The notes beneath the pieces are model-generated. The model was not told where the DNA came from. It was given only the letters and a program-made list of their open reading frames with translations, and ran no database searches. A DNA stretch of 64,000 nt from contig NZ_WMCD01000002.1 of assembly GCF_010994275.1 (NCBI RefSeq), positions 434,001-498,000 on the forward strand. The letters run 5' to 3'. This DNA comes from Cyclobacterium jeungdonense. Lineage in GTDB: Bacteria; Bacteroidota; Bacteroidia; Cytophagales; Cyclobacteriaceae. Positions 32,530-42,015 of this stretch are shown here, piece after piece (the stretch's first letter is position 1; each line of letters begins with the position of its first letter). The position numbers were made by a program, and so were the translations under genes.

Positions 32530-35500
32530 ATGAAAGCCCTCAGGAGAGTCTTTCTGATCCTGCGATATGTGCTGTTCTTCCTTATATTCCTGGCCATATT
32601 GTTGCAAATCCCAACCATTCAAACCTACCTGGCTGGATTTATTACCAACCGCATTTCCACCAGTACGGGTTACCTCACCGATATTGGTCGAGTAAATCTC
32701 CGCTGGTGGGATGCCATCAGTCTACGCGATGTGCGGGTATACGATCTTCAGGACAGCCTGATGGCCGACCTGGATGAGGTCTACATTGACTTTTCGGTCA
32801 GGGGCCTCTTGAATAATGATCGACCTGGTCTGGACGAAGTAAACCTGCGAAACGGAAACGTCAGACTACTGACTCACCAAGATGGGGAAGGTCTCAATAT
32901 TTCCGTTTTCCTGGAAAGGCTGCGGGAAACATTTTTTGTGCAGCCCAAAAAACAAAAATCGACTACCACTACTTTTGGAATCGCTTCCATTTCCTTTGAC
33001 CAAACATCCCTGGACATCATTGACTATACCCAGCCGGAAATGGACATTAAATTCGACTATGCAAACTTGCTATTTCGGGATCTGGTGGCAAGGGCGGAAA
33101 ATTTTTACGTGCGTAGAGATACGGTGGCTTTTGATCTGCGGTACATGAAGGGTGTAGAGTCTAATTCCGGAATGGTATTCCAGCAGTTGCGAACCAATTT
33201 CATCTATTCCGGCACTGGGATGGAGTTTAAATACCTGTACCTGAAATCCAACGAAACGGTGATCAAAAATTACCTCCGAATGGATTATGAATCAGTCGCC
33301 GATTTAAGGGATTTTAACCGCAAGGTGGACCTGATCGCTCAATTGGATGAAGCTGTACTGGACATCCGGGATTTGAGGTATTTTTCGGACAATATCCCTC
33401 CCATAGACGACCGAATCTACCTTAGCGGAGAAATCATCGGCAAAATTAACTCTGTTTTTTCCGAGGAATTATTATTGCGGTTTGGGGAAAGAAGTGCGCT
33501 TTTCGGAAAATTTAATATCGAAGGGCTACCCCTGGTGAAAGAAACCTTTTTCAATCTCTCCCTGACGAATTCCGTTTTGCTGCCGGAAGATTTGTATCCC
33601 TATGTCAGTTCCGATGCCAGAAAGGAACTGGATAAGTTTGGAACCGTCCGCTTTGATTCTGACTTTGAAGGGTACCTCAGCGATTTTACTGCCAAGGGAG
33701 ATTTCAGGACTGGAATTGGCCTGCTAAAGGGACAACTCAACTACCGCGATGAGGGAGACCTTCCTACCTATGAAGGCCAGCTGGAAGCGGTGGAGTTCAA
33801 TCTGGGAGTACTGAGCGAAGATCCCGAAAAGTTTCAGAAAGTCAGCTTTAAAGGGGATATTAAAGGCACCGGACTCACGTTAAACACGGCACTCATCGAG
33901 CTGGACGCAAGCATTAGCAAAATCGGCATCAACCAATACGATTTTAACCAAATTGAAACAAAGGCTACCTATGGAAAGGACCTTTTTCAGGGAACGCTCA
34001 GCGTCAATGATTCAAATCTGGTTATGAGCGTGGACGGTACGCTGGATTTACGAAACAACAAAGATTCCGCTAACCTGATGCTCCGCCTGGACACCGCTTT
34101 TCTAAACCGCATTCACCTTACCGAAAAGGATATTTTCCTGAGCGGAAATTTTGAACTGGATACCAAAGGCATTCATTGGGATAACATCGAAGGAGTGACC
34201 CGCTTCCGGGACGTACTGATCAGCTACGACGGAAGGGACCTTTTCCTCGACTATTTTTTGTTTCAATCCCTGTTTACCGAAGACTCCCGAGTTATTTCAC
34301 TCAACTCAGACTTATTGGTTGCAGGGATCAGCGGAGATTTTAAGGTGCAACAATTGGGTCAAGACATACAACGCCTGTGGGAGGACTACTATGCCATTCT
34401 CACTAACGACTACAGCCCGCCCACCACCAAACAACCGCTGAATGGAGACCCCTACCACATCGACCTGACACTGGACTTTCGGGACCCGAATCCAATTCTG
34501 AACCTGATTGATCCCAGACTGTTTATTTCTAGTAATACCCAAATGGAGGGGGCTTTCTACAAAACGGAACGCAATACGGTATTCAATTTCTATTCAGGAA
34601 TTGATACCATCTATTATAATGACAATTATTTTATTAATACAGACATTGACCTCAATACCTCCAAATACAGGGACAGCGACGAGGTGCTGGCCTCCTTTTA
34701 CGTACTCTCCAAAGAGATCCAGTTAAGTTCGGGATTTAATTTTCACAATCTTTCCATGGAAACCATTTGGGATCAGTCCCGGCTAAACCTCTCCTTTTAC
34801 CTGGATCAATTGCAGACGGAAAGTTATGCGAACATTTCCGCGGGAATCAACCTTTCTCGAGACCAGACCCAGATAGAATTTGCTCCATCGGAAATCAAAC
34901 TTTTGGAAGATTTCTGGCAATTTGAACCCGGAAACAGCATTACCATCGGGGCAGCAGAAACCCATTTTCAAAACCTTAAAATTTTTCATGAAAACCAATA
35001 CCTCTCTGCAGAAGGAAAAATCAATTTGGATCCGGGGGATCAAATGGAAATCACGGTTAACGAATTGAACCTGGATTTTCTGAATTCTTTCGGTATGCGG
35101 GAATACGAGGGTACCGCCAATGGTCGGGTCATCCTGGCCGAAGGCTGGAATAAAGAAGGCATGCAGGGCACCTTGTCCGTGGAAGGAATCCGGATCAATG
35201 ATTTCCTGGTAGGCGAAATTGAAGCGGACGCCCTCTTCGCTGATCAAGCGGTCAACTTATCACTTCAAAACTACCGGGAAGGAAAGAAAGTAATCGAACT
35301 TTCCGGCAACTTGGGCTCTGATACACAGGAAATGGCCCTGACTGCTGCTTTTGAGAATGCAAATTTGTCGGTAATCGAGCCCTTCATTTCCGACTATCTC
35401 AGCCAGATCGATGGCAACCTCAGCGGAAACCTTAAGGTCGGCGGCAGCATTACCCGGCCGATTGTGGAAGGATTGGGAAAATTGGAAGGAGCCACTTTTC

Positions 35501-37104
35501 GGTTCAATTACCTGAATACCACCTATCTGATAGACGGAAATGTAATTTTTGAGCCCAATGACATCAGCTTCAGGGGACTGGAGCTAAAGGATGTCAATAA
35601 CAATACGGCACGGCTGAGGGGCGGGATCACCCACGATAATTTTGCTAACTTTATCCTGGACCTGGACGCCTCCATCACCAATTTTCAGGTGATGAATACC
35701 AGTGCAGCCGATAACGACCTATTTTTCGGCGAGGCCTACGCCACTGGAAACATCAATGTTTTCGGGGCAGCCAATAACCTGGACCTGACAGCAAACGCCA
35801 CCTCCCAACCCAATACCCAGGTGTTCATTCCCATAGGAGACACCAACGGACAATCTCAGGAAGACTTTATCAACATCATCAATGTTCGGGATACTACTCA
35901 GTCGGTTACCTTTGAAGAAACCGTTGACAAATTGACTATCAATAACCTGCGCATGAACCTCAACCTGGACCTTACCCCTGATGCCTACGTGGAAATCCAA
36001 ATTGATCCCAAAACGGAAGAAAACATCCAGGGCCGGGGTAGAGGGGTGCTGAACCTGAATATTGATACCCAGGGGAATTTCAACATGACAGGCAATTTTG
36101 AAATCGTGGATGCACTGTATAATTTTTCGCTATACAACGTGATCAACAAAAAATTTCTGATAGTTCCGGGAGGCGTAATTAATTGGTATGGTGATCCTTA
36201 CGAGGGAGTGATGGACATTTCAGCGGTCTATGAGGAAAATGTCTCCCTGGCTTCCCTGCAAACCACCGCCAACCAGAACCAGTTTGAAAGCAATCAGTTG
36301 AAGCGGCGTTTTCCGGTACAAGTGATCATGGACCTGGACGGACCTTTGCTTTCTCCAGATATTAGTTTTGAATTTGATTTTTCCGAATTTCCCGAAGACA
36401 GCGAGTTGCAAACTACCATATCGGCTTTCCGAAACCGTATAGCGAATGACGAACAGGAAAAAAACCGCCAGGTCTTTTCACTCATCATGTTGCGCCGCTT
36501 TTCTCCGGAGGGACAGTTTAGCGGAGCAGGCATCGGCTTTTCCAACCTCAGCCAACTCATTTCTTCCCAACTCAACAACCTAGTTGCTCAGGTAGATGAA
36601 AATCTGGAAATCGATTTTGACCTGGTAGGATTGGATGATACAGCGCTTGAAACGTTTCAGTTGAGGGTGGCTTATACCTTTTTTGATGGACGCCTTCGAG
36701 TTACCCGCGATGGTGGTTTTACTGACCTGCAAGGAAATGCCGATTTCAACACCATTGCCGGGGACTGGCAGGCTGAATACCTGCTTACCGAAGACGGTAG
36801 GTACCGCGTTCGGGTATATAACCGCAACAATTTCAATACGCTCACTGCCCTTGGCATCAATAACCGGGCTCCCAATACCTACGGGGTATCGATATCCCAA
36901 AACCTGCTCTTTAGCTCATTGAAAGAGCTATTCCAGAACTTTAGTAGAAGCAGAGACCTGCCGATCAGCGATTCGGACGAATACCTGCGTGGCGATTTCA
37001 CCATCGATCTGGACGAAGTGGCCCCCGAATTGTTTCGTCCTGATCCGCAAACAGATCCTTCAGGAATCCGCATCCTTGAAAAGGAACAGCCCGAAAAACC
37101 GTAA
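32530..37104 (+). CDS. tamB: Translocation and assembly module protein TamB
   Basis: TamB is an inner-membrane-anchored periplasmic protein that bridges to the outer membrane and is linked to outer-membrane protein assembly and lipid transport. From the ATG at 32530 it has 1524 residues: a helix at about 8-28 (RYVLFFLIFLAILLQIP), a long beta-rich AsmA-like body, and the C-terminal TamB (DUF490) domain from about residue 1100, including GRGVLNLNIDTQGNFNMTG and the terminal RVYNRNNFNTLTALGINNRA. A TTG 11 codons upstream (32497) is an alternative start only 10 bp from tsaD. The photolyase gene follows after 30 bp. Confidence 0.93.
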   Translation: MKALRRVFLILRYVLFFLIFLAILLQIPTIQTYLAGFITNRISTSTGYLTDIGRVNLRWWDAISLRDVRVYDLQDSLMADLDEVYIDFSVRGLLNNDRPGLDEVNLRNGNVRLLTHQDGEGLNISVFLERLRETFFVQPKKQKSTTTTFGIASISFDQTSLDIIDYTQPEMDIKFDYANLLFRDLVARAENFYVRRDTVAFDLRYMKGVESNSGMVFQQLRTNFIYSGTGMEFKYLYLKSNETVIKNYLRMDYESVADLRDFNRKVDLIAQLDEAVLDIRDLRYFSDNIPPIDDRIYLSGEIIGKINSVFSEELLLRFGERSALFGKFNIEGLPLVKETFFNLSLTNSVLLPEDLYPYVSSDARKELDKFGTVRFDSDFEGYLSDFTAKGDFRTGIGLLKGQLNYRDEGDLPTYEGQLEAVEFNLGVLSEDPEKFQKVSFKGDIKGTGLTLNTALIELDASISKIGINQYDFNQIETKATYGKDLFQGTLSVNDSNLVMSVDGTLDLRNNKDSANLMLRLDTAFLNRIHLTEKDIFLSGNFELDTKGIHWDNIEGVTRFRDVLISYDGRDLFLDYFLFQSLFTEDSRVISLNSDLLVAGISGDFKVQQLGQDIQRLWEDYYAILTNDYSPPTTKQPLNGDPYHIDLTLDFRDPNPILNLIDPRLFISSNTQMEGAFYKTERNTVFNFYSGIDTIYYNDNYFINTDIDLNTSKYRDSDEVLASFYVLSKEIQLSSGFNFHNLSMETIWDQSRLNLSFYLDQLQTESYANISAGINLSRDQTQIEFAPSEIKLLEDFWQFEPGNSITIGAAETHFQNLKIFHENQYLSAEGKINLDPGDQMEITVNELNLDFLNSFGMREYEGTANGRVILAEGWNKEGMQGTLSVEGIRINDFLVGEIEADALFADQAVNLSLQNYREGKKVIELSGNLGSDTQEMALTAAFENANLSVIEPFISDYLSQIDGNLSGNLKVGGSITRPIVEGLGKLEGATFRFNYLNTTYLIDGNVIFEPNDISFRGLELKDVNNNTARLRGGITHDNFANFILDLDASITNFQVMNTSAADNDLFFGEAYATGNINVFGAANNLDLTANATSQPNTQVFIPIGDTNGQSQEDFINIINVRDTTQSVTFEETVDKLTINNLRMNLNLDLTPDAYVEIQIDPKTEENIQGRGRGVLNLNIDTQGNFNMTGNFEIVDALYNFSLYNVINKKFLIVPGGVINWYGDPYEGVMDISAVYEENVSLASLQTTANQNQFESNQLKRRFPVQVIMDLDGPLLSPDISFEFDFSEFPEDSELQTTISAFRNRIANDEQEKNRQVFSLIMLRRFSPEGQFSGAGIGFSNLSQLISSQLNNLVAQVDENLEIDFDLVGLDDTALETFQLRVAYTFFDGRLRVTRDGGFTDLQGNADFNTIAGDWQAEYLLTEDGRYRVRVYNRNNFNTLTALGINNRAPNTYGVSISQNLLFSSLKELFQNFSRSRDLPISDSDEYLRGDFTIDLDEVAPELFRPDPQTDPSGIRILEKEQPEKP

Positions 37105-37134
37105 ACATTTTTCGAAGTCCTGACTTACCTATTT

Positions 37135-38436
37135 ATGGATAAAATAACACTATTTTGGTTTAGAAGAGACCTGAGGCTGGAAGACAACCTGGGGCTGTAT
37201 TATGCCCATCAAAATGAAAAACGGGTGTTACCACTTTTTATATTTGACACGGAAATACTGGACAAACTAGAGGATAAAACAGATGCCCGCGTGCAATTTA
37301 TTCACGAACAGGTACAAAGGCTGCGGGACGAACTGGCCTCCTATCAAAGTTCCCTACTGGTTCGGCAGGGCAAGCCGTTGGAAGTTTTTCAATCCCTAAC
37401 CCAGGAATACAACATTCAGAACGTGTATACCAACAGAGATTACGAGCCCTATGCTAGAAAGAGGGACAAAGAGGTAGCGGCGTTTTTACAGGGAGAAGGT
37501 ATTGATTTTTATGATTTCAAAGATCAGGTGATTTTTGAGACCGATGAAATCACAACGGACAAAGGTGATTTTTACAAGGTCTTTACTCCCTACAGCAAAC
37601 GCTGGTTGCAAAAATTCGAGCAGGCCCGAATTACCCTCGTAAATCTGGATGGAAGGAAAAAATCATTTTACCAAACCAAACCGATGCCTTTGCCAAGTTT
37701 GAGAGCTATCGGGTTTGAGGCTTCGGAAATCATTCTACCATCGCCCAAAGTTGACAATAATTTGATCCGCAAATACGACCAAACCCGGAATTTTCCAGCG
37801 ATAGCGGGAACCAGCCGCCTGGGCATCCACCTGCGGTTCGGCACCATCAGCATTCGTAAACTGGCCCTGGAAGCAGCTCAGCTAAATGATACATTCCTTA
37901 ACGAACTGATTTGGAGGGAATTTTACATGATGATCCTTTACCATAACCCTGAGGTGGTGGACAGGGCTTTTAAACCGGCCTATGACCGCATTCCCTGGAG
38001 AAATGACGAAAAGGAATTTTCCTGCTGGTGTGAAGGAAAAACGGGCTACCCCTTGGTAGACGCGGGCATGCGGGAACTAAATGCAACCGGCTACATGCAC
38101 AACCGGGTACGCATGGTCACGGCCAGTTTCCTGACCAAACACCTGCTCATAGACTGGCGGTGGGGAGAGGCCTACTTTGCTAAAAGGTTGCTGGATTACG
38201 AATTGTCCTCCAATAACGGCGGCTGGCAATGGGCAGCGGGAACAGGTACGGATGCCCAACCTTATTTTCGGATTTTCAATCCCGCATCGCAGTTAGAGAA
38301 ATTTGATAAAGACAGGAAATACGTCAAGCGCTGGGTGCCGGAATTTGGAACGGATAACTACCCGGATCCCATCGTGGACCACAAAGCAGCCCGGAAGCGT
38401 GCACTGGAAGTGTTTAAAAAGGCCTTGGGTAAGTAG
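37135..38436 (+). CDS. phrB: Deoxyribodipyrimidine photolyase
   Basis: A 433-residue class I photolyase/cryptochrome-family flavoprotein that repairs UV-induced cyclobutane pyrimidine dimers using blue light. The antenna domain begins ITLFWFRRDLRLEDNLGL. The FAD domain shows GTSRLGIHLRFGTISIRKL, NELIWREFYMMIL, CEGKTGYPLVDAGMRELN, TGYMHNRVRMVTASFL and SNNGGWQWAAGTGTDAQPY, with the Trp residues and the Asn/Arg of the FAD site in place. It lies 30 bp downstream of tamB and ends 2 bp from the convergent YdcF-like gene. Cryptochrome-DASH is less likely given the compact length and clear CPD-type motifs. Confidence 0.95.
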   Translation: MDKITLFWFRRDLRLEDNLGLYYAHQNEKRVLPLFIFDTEILDKLEDKTDARVQFIHEQVQRLRDELASYQSSLLVRQGKPLEVFQSLTQEYNIQNVYTNRDYEPYARKRDKEVAAFLQGEGIDFYDFKDQVIFETDEITTDKGDFYKVFTPYSKRWLQKFEQARITLVNLDGRKKSFYQTKPMPLPSLRAIGFEASEIILPSPKVDNNLIRKYDQTRNFPAIAGTSRLGIHLRFGTISIRKLALEAAQLNDTFLNELIWREFYMMILYHNPEVVDRAFKPAYDRIPWRNDEKEFSCWCEGKTGYPLVDAGMRELNATGYMHNRVRMVTASFLTKHLLIDWRWGEAYFAKRLLDYELSSNNGGWQWAAGTGTDAQPYFRIFNPASQLEKFDKDRKYVKRWVPEFGTDNYPDPIVDHKAARKRALEVFKKALGK

Positions 38437-38438
38437 CC

Positions 38439-39107
38439 TCAGGAGATCAGGTGCTGGTCAAAGCCCAAGGCTACCAATCGTTCAAATGCCCTCCAAACTT
38501 CTTCCGGAATGTCCTGATGAATTTGGAAGCCTTTTTTAGGGTATTCCCTTATGCGCTGCAGGTCCCCTACCATGGATTGAATAATTATTTCCAGGGAAAT
38601 GGACTCGGAGGGATAATTTTCAAAGGAAATGCGCGGACTGGTCACCAGCACGGATTTATCAGACCAATTCTTTTTAAAAGTAGCATAAGCACGTCTCTCC
38701 ATGTAAGGCTTCTGAACGATAATAAATGACCTGGGATCCAATCCCTTGCTTTTCAATAGTTCCTGGGTAAACCGGATGTTTTCCCCGGAATTGGTAGACC
38801 GGCTCTCTAGCAGCATGGCTTCATCCGGTACGCCCATCTCTCGGGCAATCCGGCCGAATATAACCGCTTCCGGATCCTCCCAGACACCTGCGGTAAAATT
38901 ACCCAACCCTCCCGAAAAAATCAGCAAGGGAGCCATTTCTTCCAGCCAAAGCGCTGCACCTCGTTCGGCCACCCGTGGATCGTGACTACCCAACACCAGA
39001 ATCGCATCGCTTTTCTGAATGGAATGGCGAAGTTGGTGGTATTCCCATAATCGCTTGGCTAATTCTCTGGCTTCTTTGGTGACTGGTGGCTGCTTATCGG
39101 GTAACAT
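38439..39107 (-). CDS. YdcF/ElyC family protein (DUF218)
   Basis: A 222-residue protein with the DUF218 core: AILVLGSHDPRVAERGAALW, PLLIFSGGLGNFT, then MLLESRSTNSGENIRFTQELL and FIIVQKPYMERRAYATFKK. It has no transmembrane helix, so it is closer to soluble YdcF than to membrane-bound ElyC/SanA. YdcF binds S-adenosylmethionine in vitro and its role is unsettled. It is convergent with the photolyase gene, with a 2-bp gap. Confidence 0.87.
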   Translation of the reverse strand: MLPDKQPPVTKEARELAKRLWEYHQLRHSIQKSDAILVLGSHDPRVAERGAALWLEEMAPLLIFSGGLGNFTAGVWEDPEAVIFGRIAREMGVPDEAMLLESRSTNSGENIRFTQELLKSKGLDPRSFIIVQKPYMERRAYATFKKNWSDKSVLVTSPRISFENYPSESISLEIIIQSMVGDLQRIREYPKKGFQIHQDIPEEVWRAFERLVALGFDQHLIS

Positions 39108-39264
39108 GCTTCCTTTCGGCTAAAGTAAAAGTTCTGCGGCATCCTATCTGCCTAGCAGGTTCCTTAATTTCATTTTAAAAATTCAATATACCGTCGGGAA
39201 TGGTTAAATTCAAAATTCCTGAAGAAAAACCTGCATTCCATGACCAAAGTAGTACCATCAGCCA

Positions 39265-39993
39265 ATGAATCGAGCGCAACACCAGTCACTATTTGATCTT
39301 TTTGACCGCTATGTTCCGGTCCTCAGTATTGCCGAGAGGACAATTCCTTTTCAGCCAAATACTTTTCGGGAAGAAATGTCGAAAAGGAATTTTCAAACGG
39401 TGTTGGTTCAAACCCCTGAAGGTCTTCGGAAATTTGACGTCGGAGATTCGGACTTATCTTTCATCGGGGAGGATGATCTGATGAACGGCAATACGCCTCT
39501 GGTTCGAGCCTTTGAAAAATTGCTTTCCAGAAGGCGGTTCTTTATCGAAACGGAAGGGACAATTTCCCATATTGTAACGCAAAGCGATTTGGACAAAATC
39601 CCTGTAAGGCTGGTGGTCTTTGGATTTATCAGCGTTTGGGAAACGTTTCTCAGGGAACTAATCAGACAAACGATCCCACAATGGCAAGCCAGCCTGTCAG
39701 CAGAAAGGCTGGCCTCTGCACAGGAATTATATCAGCTCAAATTGAGGCGAGACGAAGAAATTGACCTGATTCAATGCCTGCAACTAGCAGATCTGGGAAG
39801 TGTTTTTTCCAAAAACAAACGGTTCCGAAAACTGATGCCTGGGGCAAGCCGGGACCAATACGATGCCATGGTTAGAAACATCGGTAAACTGAGAGATTCC
39901 CTGGCACACTCTCAGCCCAGCCTTCCTTTTTCCTGGCAGGAAATCCACACCCAGCTTGCTTTTATGCGGCGGGCCATACAATTGAATTCCTGA
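39265..39993 (+). CDS. CBS-pair protein with C-terminal HEPN-like domain
   Basis: A 242-residue soluble protein. The first half reads as two CBS repeats: about 20-60 (AERTIPFQPNTF..MSKRNFQTVLVQ) and about 72-115 (NTPLVRAFEKLLSRRRFFIE, then EGTISHIVTQSDLDKIP). CBS pairs usually bind adenine nucleotides. The helical second half (about 118-240) ends with IGKLRDSLAHSQ, where R210-D211-S212-L213-A214-H215 fits the HEPN motif R(N/H/D)xxxH found in many RNases. A ligand-controlled RNase is a possible reading, but nothing here proves activity. It stands alone between the YdcF-like gene and GH9. Domain calls are from motif reading only. Confidence 0.7.
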   Translation: MNRAQHQSLFDLFDRYVPVLSIAERTIPFQPNTFREEMSKRNFQTVLVQTPEGLRKFDVGDSDLSFIGEDDLMNGNTPLVRAFEKLLSRRRFFIETEGTISHIVTQSDLDKIPVRLVVFGFISVWETFLRELIRQTIPQWQASLSAERLASAQELYQLKLRRDEEIDLIQCLQLADLGSVFSKNKRFRKLMPGASRDQYDAMVRNIGKLRDSLAHSQPSLPFSWQEIHTQLAFMRRAIQLNS

Positions 39994-40023
39994 TCCTTAA
40001 AAATCGGCCTGCCTTTTTCGAGC

Positions 40024-41847
40024 CTATTCAGCAGGTTTCCCAAAATGAGCCATCATCAAAATGGCACCGGCAGTACCGTCCATCGTGGGTTCATTCGTAC
40101 TGTAATCGCCCACATCATCCTGATAGACCACATGCTGGTTTTGTAAATGAGAAAATTCGTCTGGATCATTTAGCGTAAGGCCCAGCAGGTTATCGTGAAT
40201 ACTCCGGTAAATAGGGCCATCCACCAGTCCTCCTGGCACACTTAGGCCAAGCATGACATAGATGCTGGTATGCACGTCTTCCGGAAACTCCCCGTCCGCT
40301 GGCAGACCTGTAAACATGGAGGTACCCCAAGGGTTTCTTCCAAACAACCAGTCCCGCTGGGCGGTCAGAAAGGGCTGGAATTGCCTGTCTCCAGTCATTT
40401 TTTCATACAAAATGACTTGCGCTACCAGGCTGGTCAGCAGGTTATTGGAACACCAGATAAACGGCACACCTATATGAAAGGGGTTTTGCTGCGCCCTTTT
40501 CAAGGTATAGGAAATACCCTCCAGGTAATAATTTTCAAGTTCCTTTTTAAAATCCTGGTCAACATGCCGGTGCAGGGCATAATGTCCCATGTTGACAAAA
40601 GGATACAATTGGTAATGCGCCGCTGTATCGCGAACTGCCCAGGCATCCTGATTACTACTTACCAGGGCATATTCCTTGGCCTGTTTTAGAAAGGCTGGTT
40701 CGTTTGTTAGCGCATACAGTTCTGCCGCACCCCATTCCATGTCATCAGCCCAGGTTTCCTCGTTGTACCGGTAAGGAGCTCCATAGGAATTACCCTGTTG
40801 GTAACCCTCCTGCTTCCTGCCAAGGGCGTAAAGTGAAAGAGCAGCTCCTCTGCATTTGGCGGAATAGACGGAATCTTGTAAATGTTCCTTCCAGATTCTC
40901 GCCGCAAGCGCCATGGCTGCGGCACTCCTTCCCGCAAGGTTGGCCAATCCAGTGGCTTCGCTCTTGTATTTCCCCAAACCCTGGGGTTTACCTGTGGCTG
41001 CATAAGCAGCCCGATAGCTGTTGGCTCCCCATCCATAGTCAGAATTGTCCTGATTAGGTATTTTAAAACCGCGGTGATCCCGATCATCCGCTATTTGGTG
41101 AAACAACACATCGGGCGAGGGGTGCATCTTATGAATCCAATCCAGGCCCCATTTGGCCTCGTCCAGTACATCTGGAATGCCATTACTTCCTGGCTGCCCT
41201 AAGGCATTGTGATGATCGGCAAACCGGTCTGGATATAGTTCAAAGGCAAGCAATAGGTGAGCGGTGGCATAACTGCCAGTAATCAGGTATTTGAGCTGAT
41301 CGCCTGCATCATGCCATCCCCCACTGAGATCCAAGTAAGTGCTGTCCGGCATGGGGCCATAGAAACTTCGACCATCCTTTTCATGACAGACCATATCCAG
41401 GGTAGGGTTATACCCGCAGCGTTGTTGACGCATAAATTCCAGCAATGTTTCCTGATGACCTGCGTAAGCCTGAGGCCCTATGTGAAACGACTGAGAGCGA
41501 ATTCCGGAATTTTTGGATTGGAGGTAGTATTCTCCGGCTTGCATCACGGAAGAAAAATCAAAGTTGTAATAATAATCAAAACTTCCCCAGGTAGCCGTTT
41601 TTAACCGTACCGGTTTCCCTTCCAGAACTACTTCGGAATTTTCAGTTAGCCGCAATTGTAACCGTTCACGAAAAGGGGCTTCGCTAAAAACCAGGGCTTC
41701 CTTACTATCCGATGCCAAATATCCAAGCTGATTGATTCGGAGATGCACCTTACTTTGGCCGATTGCTGTACCTCCCCAACCAGTGAGCAGGACTACAAAA
41801 AACCAGAACCGGATCTTGGGCAGAGTTTGGAGGAATTGTTTCTTCAT
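40024..41847 (-). CDS. Secreted glycoside hydrolase family 9 (endoglucanase-like)
   Basis: A 607-residue protein with a signal peptide (to about residue 30, AIG-QS). An Ig-like cellulase N-terminal domain (about 33-125, VHLRINQLGYLASDSKEA) is followed by the (alpha/alpha)6 GH9 catalytic domain. The nucleophile/base region is GGWHDAGDQLKYL with Asp180 and Asp183, and the acid is Glu586 in YSTNEPTMDG. FGRNPWGTSMFTGLP carries the conserved NPxGxS-type motif. Substrates in this family are beta-1,4 glucans or related polysaccharides. There is no SusC/D pair beside it, so it is not part of a visible polysaccharide locus. Confidence 0.92.
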   Translation of the reverse strand: MKKQFLQTLPKIRFWFFVVLLTGWGGTAIGQSKVHLRINQLGYLASDSKEALVFSEAPFRERLQLRLTENSEVVLEGKPVRLKTATWGSFDYYYNFDFSSVMQAGEYYLQSKNSGIRSQSFHIGPQAYAGHQETLLEFMRQQRCGYNPTLDMVCHEKDGRSFYGPMPDSTYLDLSGGWHDAGDQLKYLITGSYATAHLLLAFELYPDRFADHHNALGQPGSNGIPDVLDEAKWGLDWIHKMHPSPDVLFHQIADDRDHRGFKIPNQDNSDYGWGANSYRAAYAATGKPQGLGKYKSEATGLANLAGRSAAAMALAARIWKEHLQDSVYSAKCRGAALSLYALGRKQEGYQQGNSYGAPYRYNEETWADDMEWGAAELYALTNEPAFLKQAKEYALVSSNQDAWAVRDTAAHYQLYPFVNMGHYALHRHVDQDFKKELENYYLEGISYTLKRAQQNPFHIGVPFIWCSNNLLTSLVAQVILYEKMTGDRQFQPFLTAQRDWLFGRNPWGTSMFTGLPADGEFPEDVHTSIYVMLGLSVPGGLVDGPIYRSIHDNLLGLTLNDPDEFSHLQNQHVVYQDDVGDYSTNEPTMDGTAGAILMMAHFGKPAE

Positions 41848-42015
41848 GATCCGAATTTATTAAATTTGATCTTAAATCCAGCCAGGAGACTGTTTATACG
41901 CACTTATATTTTATTGATGGCTTCCCTTACGATTTTAAAACCACTCTTCCACCAACCTTTTATTACCGGGATCAATGAATTTTGACATTCTATTTATATT
42001 ATTGTATGTTTTTCT

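Noticed and set aside
39265..39993. Type II toxin-antitoxin pair around the HEPN-like protein
   Set aside because: No small MNT- or antitoxin-like gene adjoins it; neighbours are a convergent GH9 gene and a divergent YdcF-like gene.
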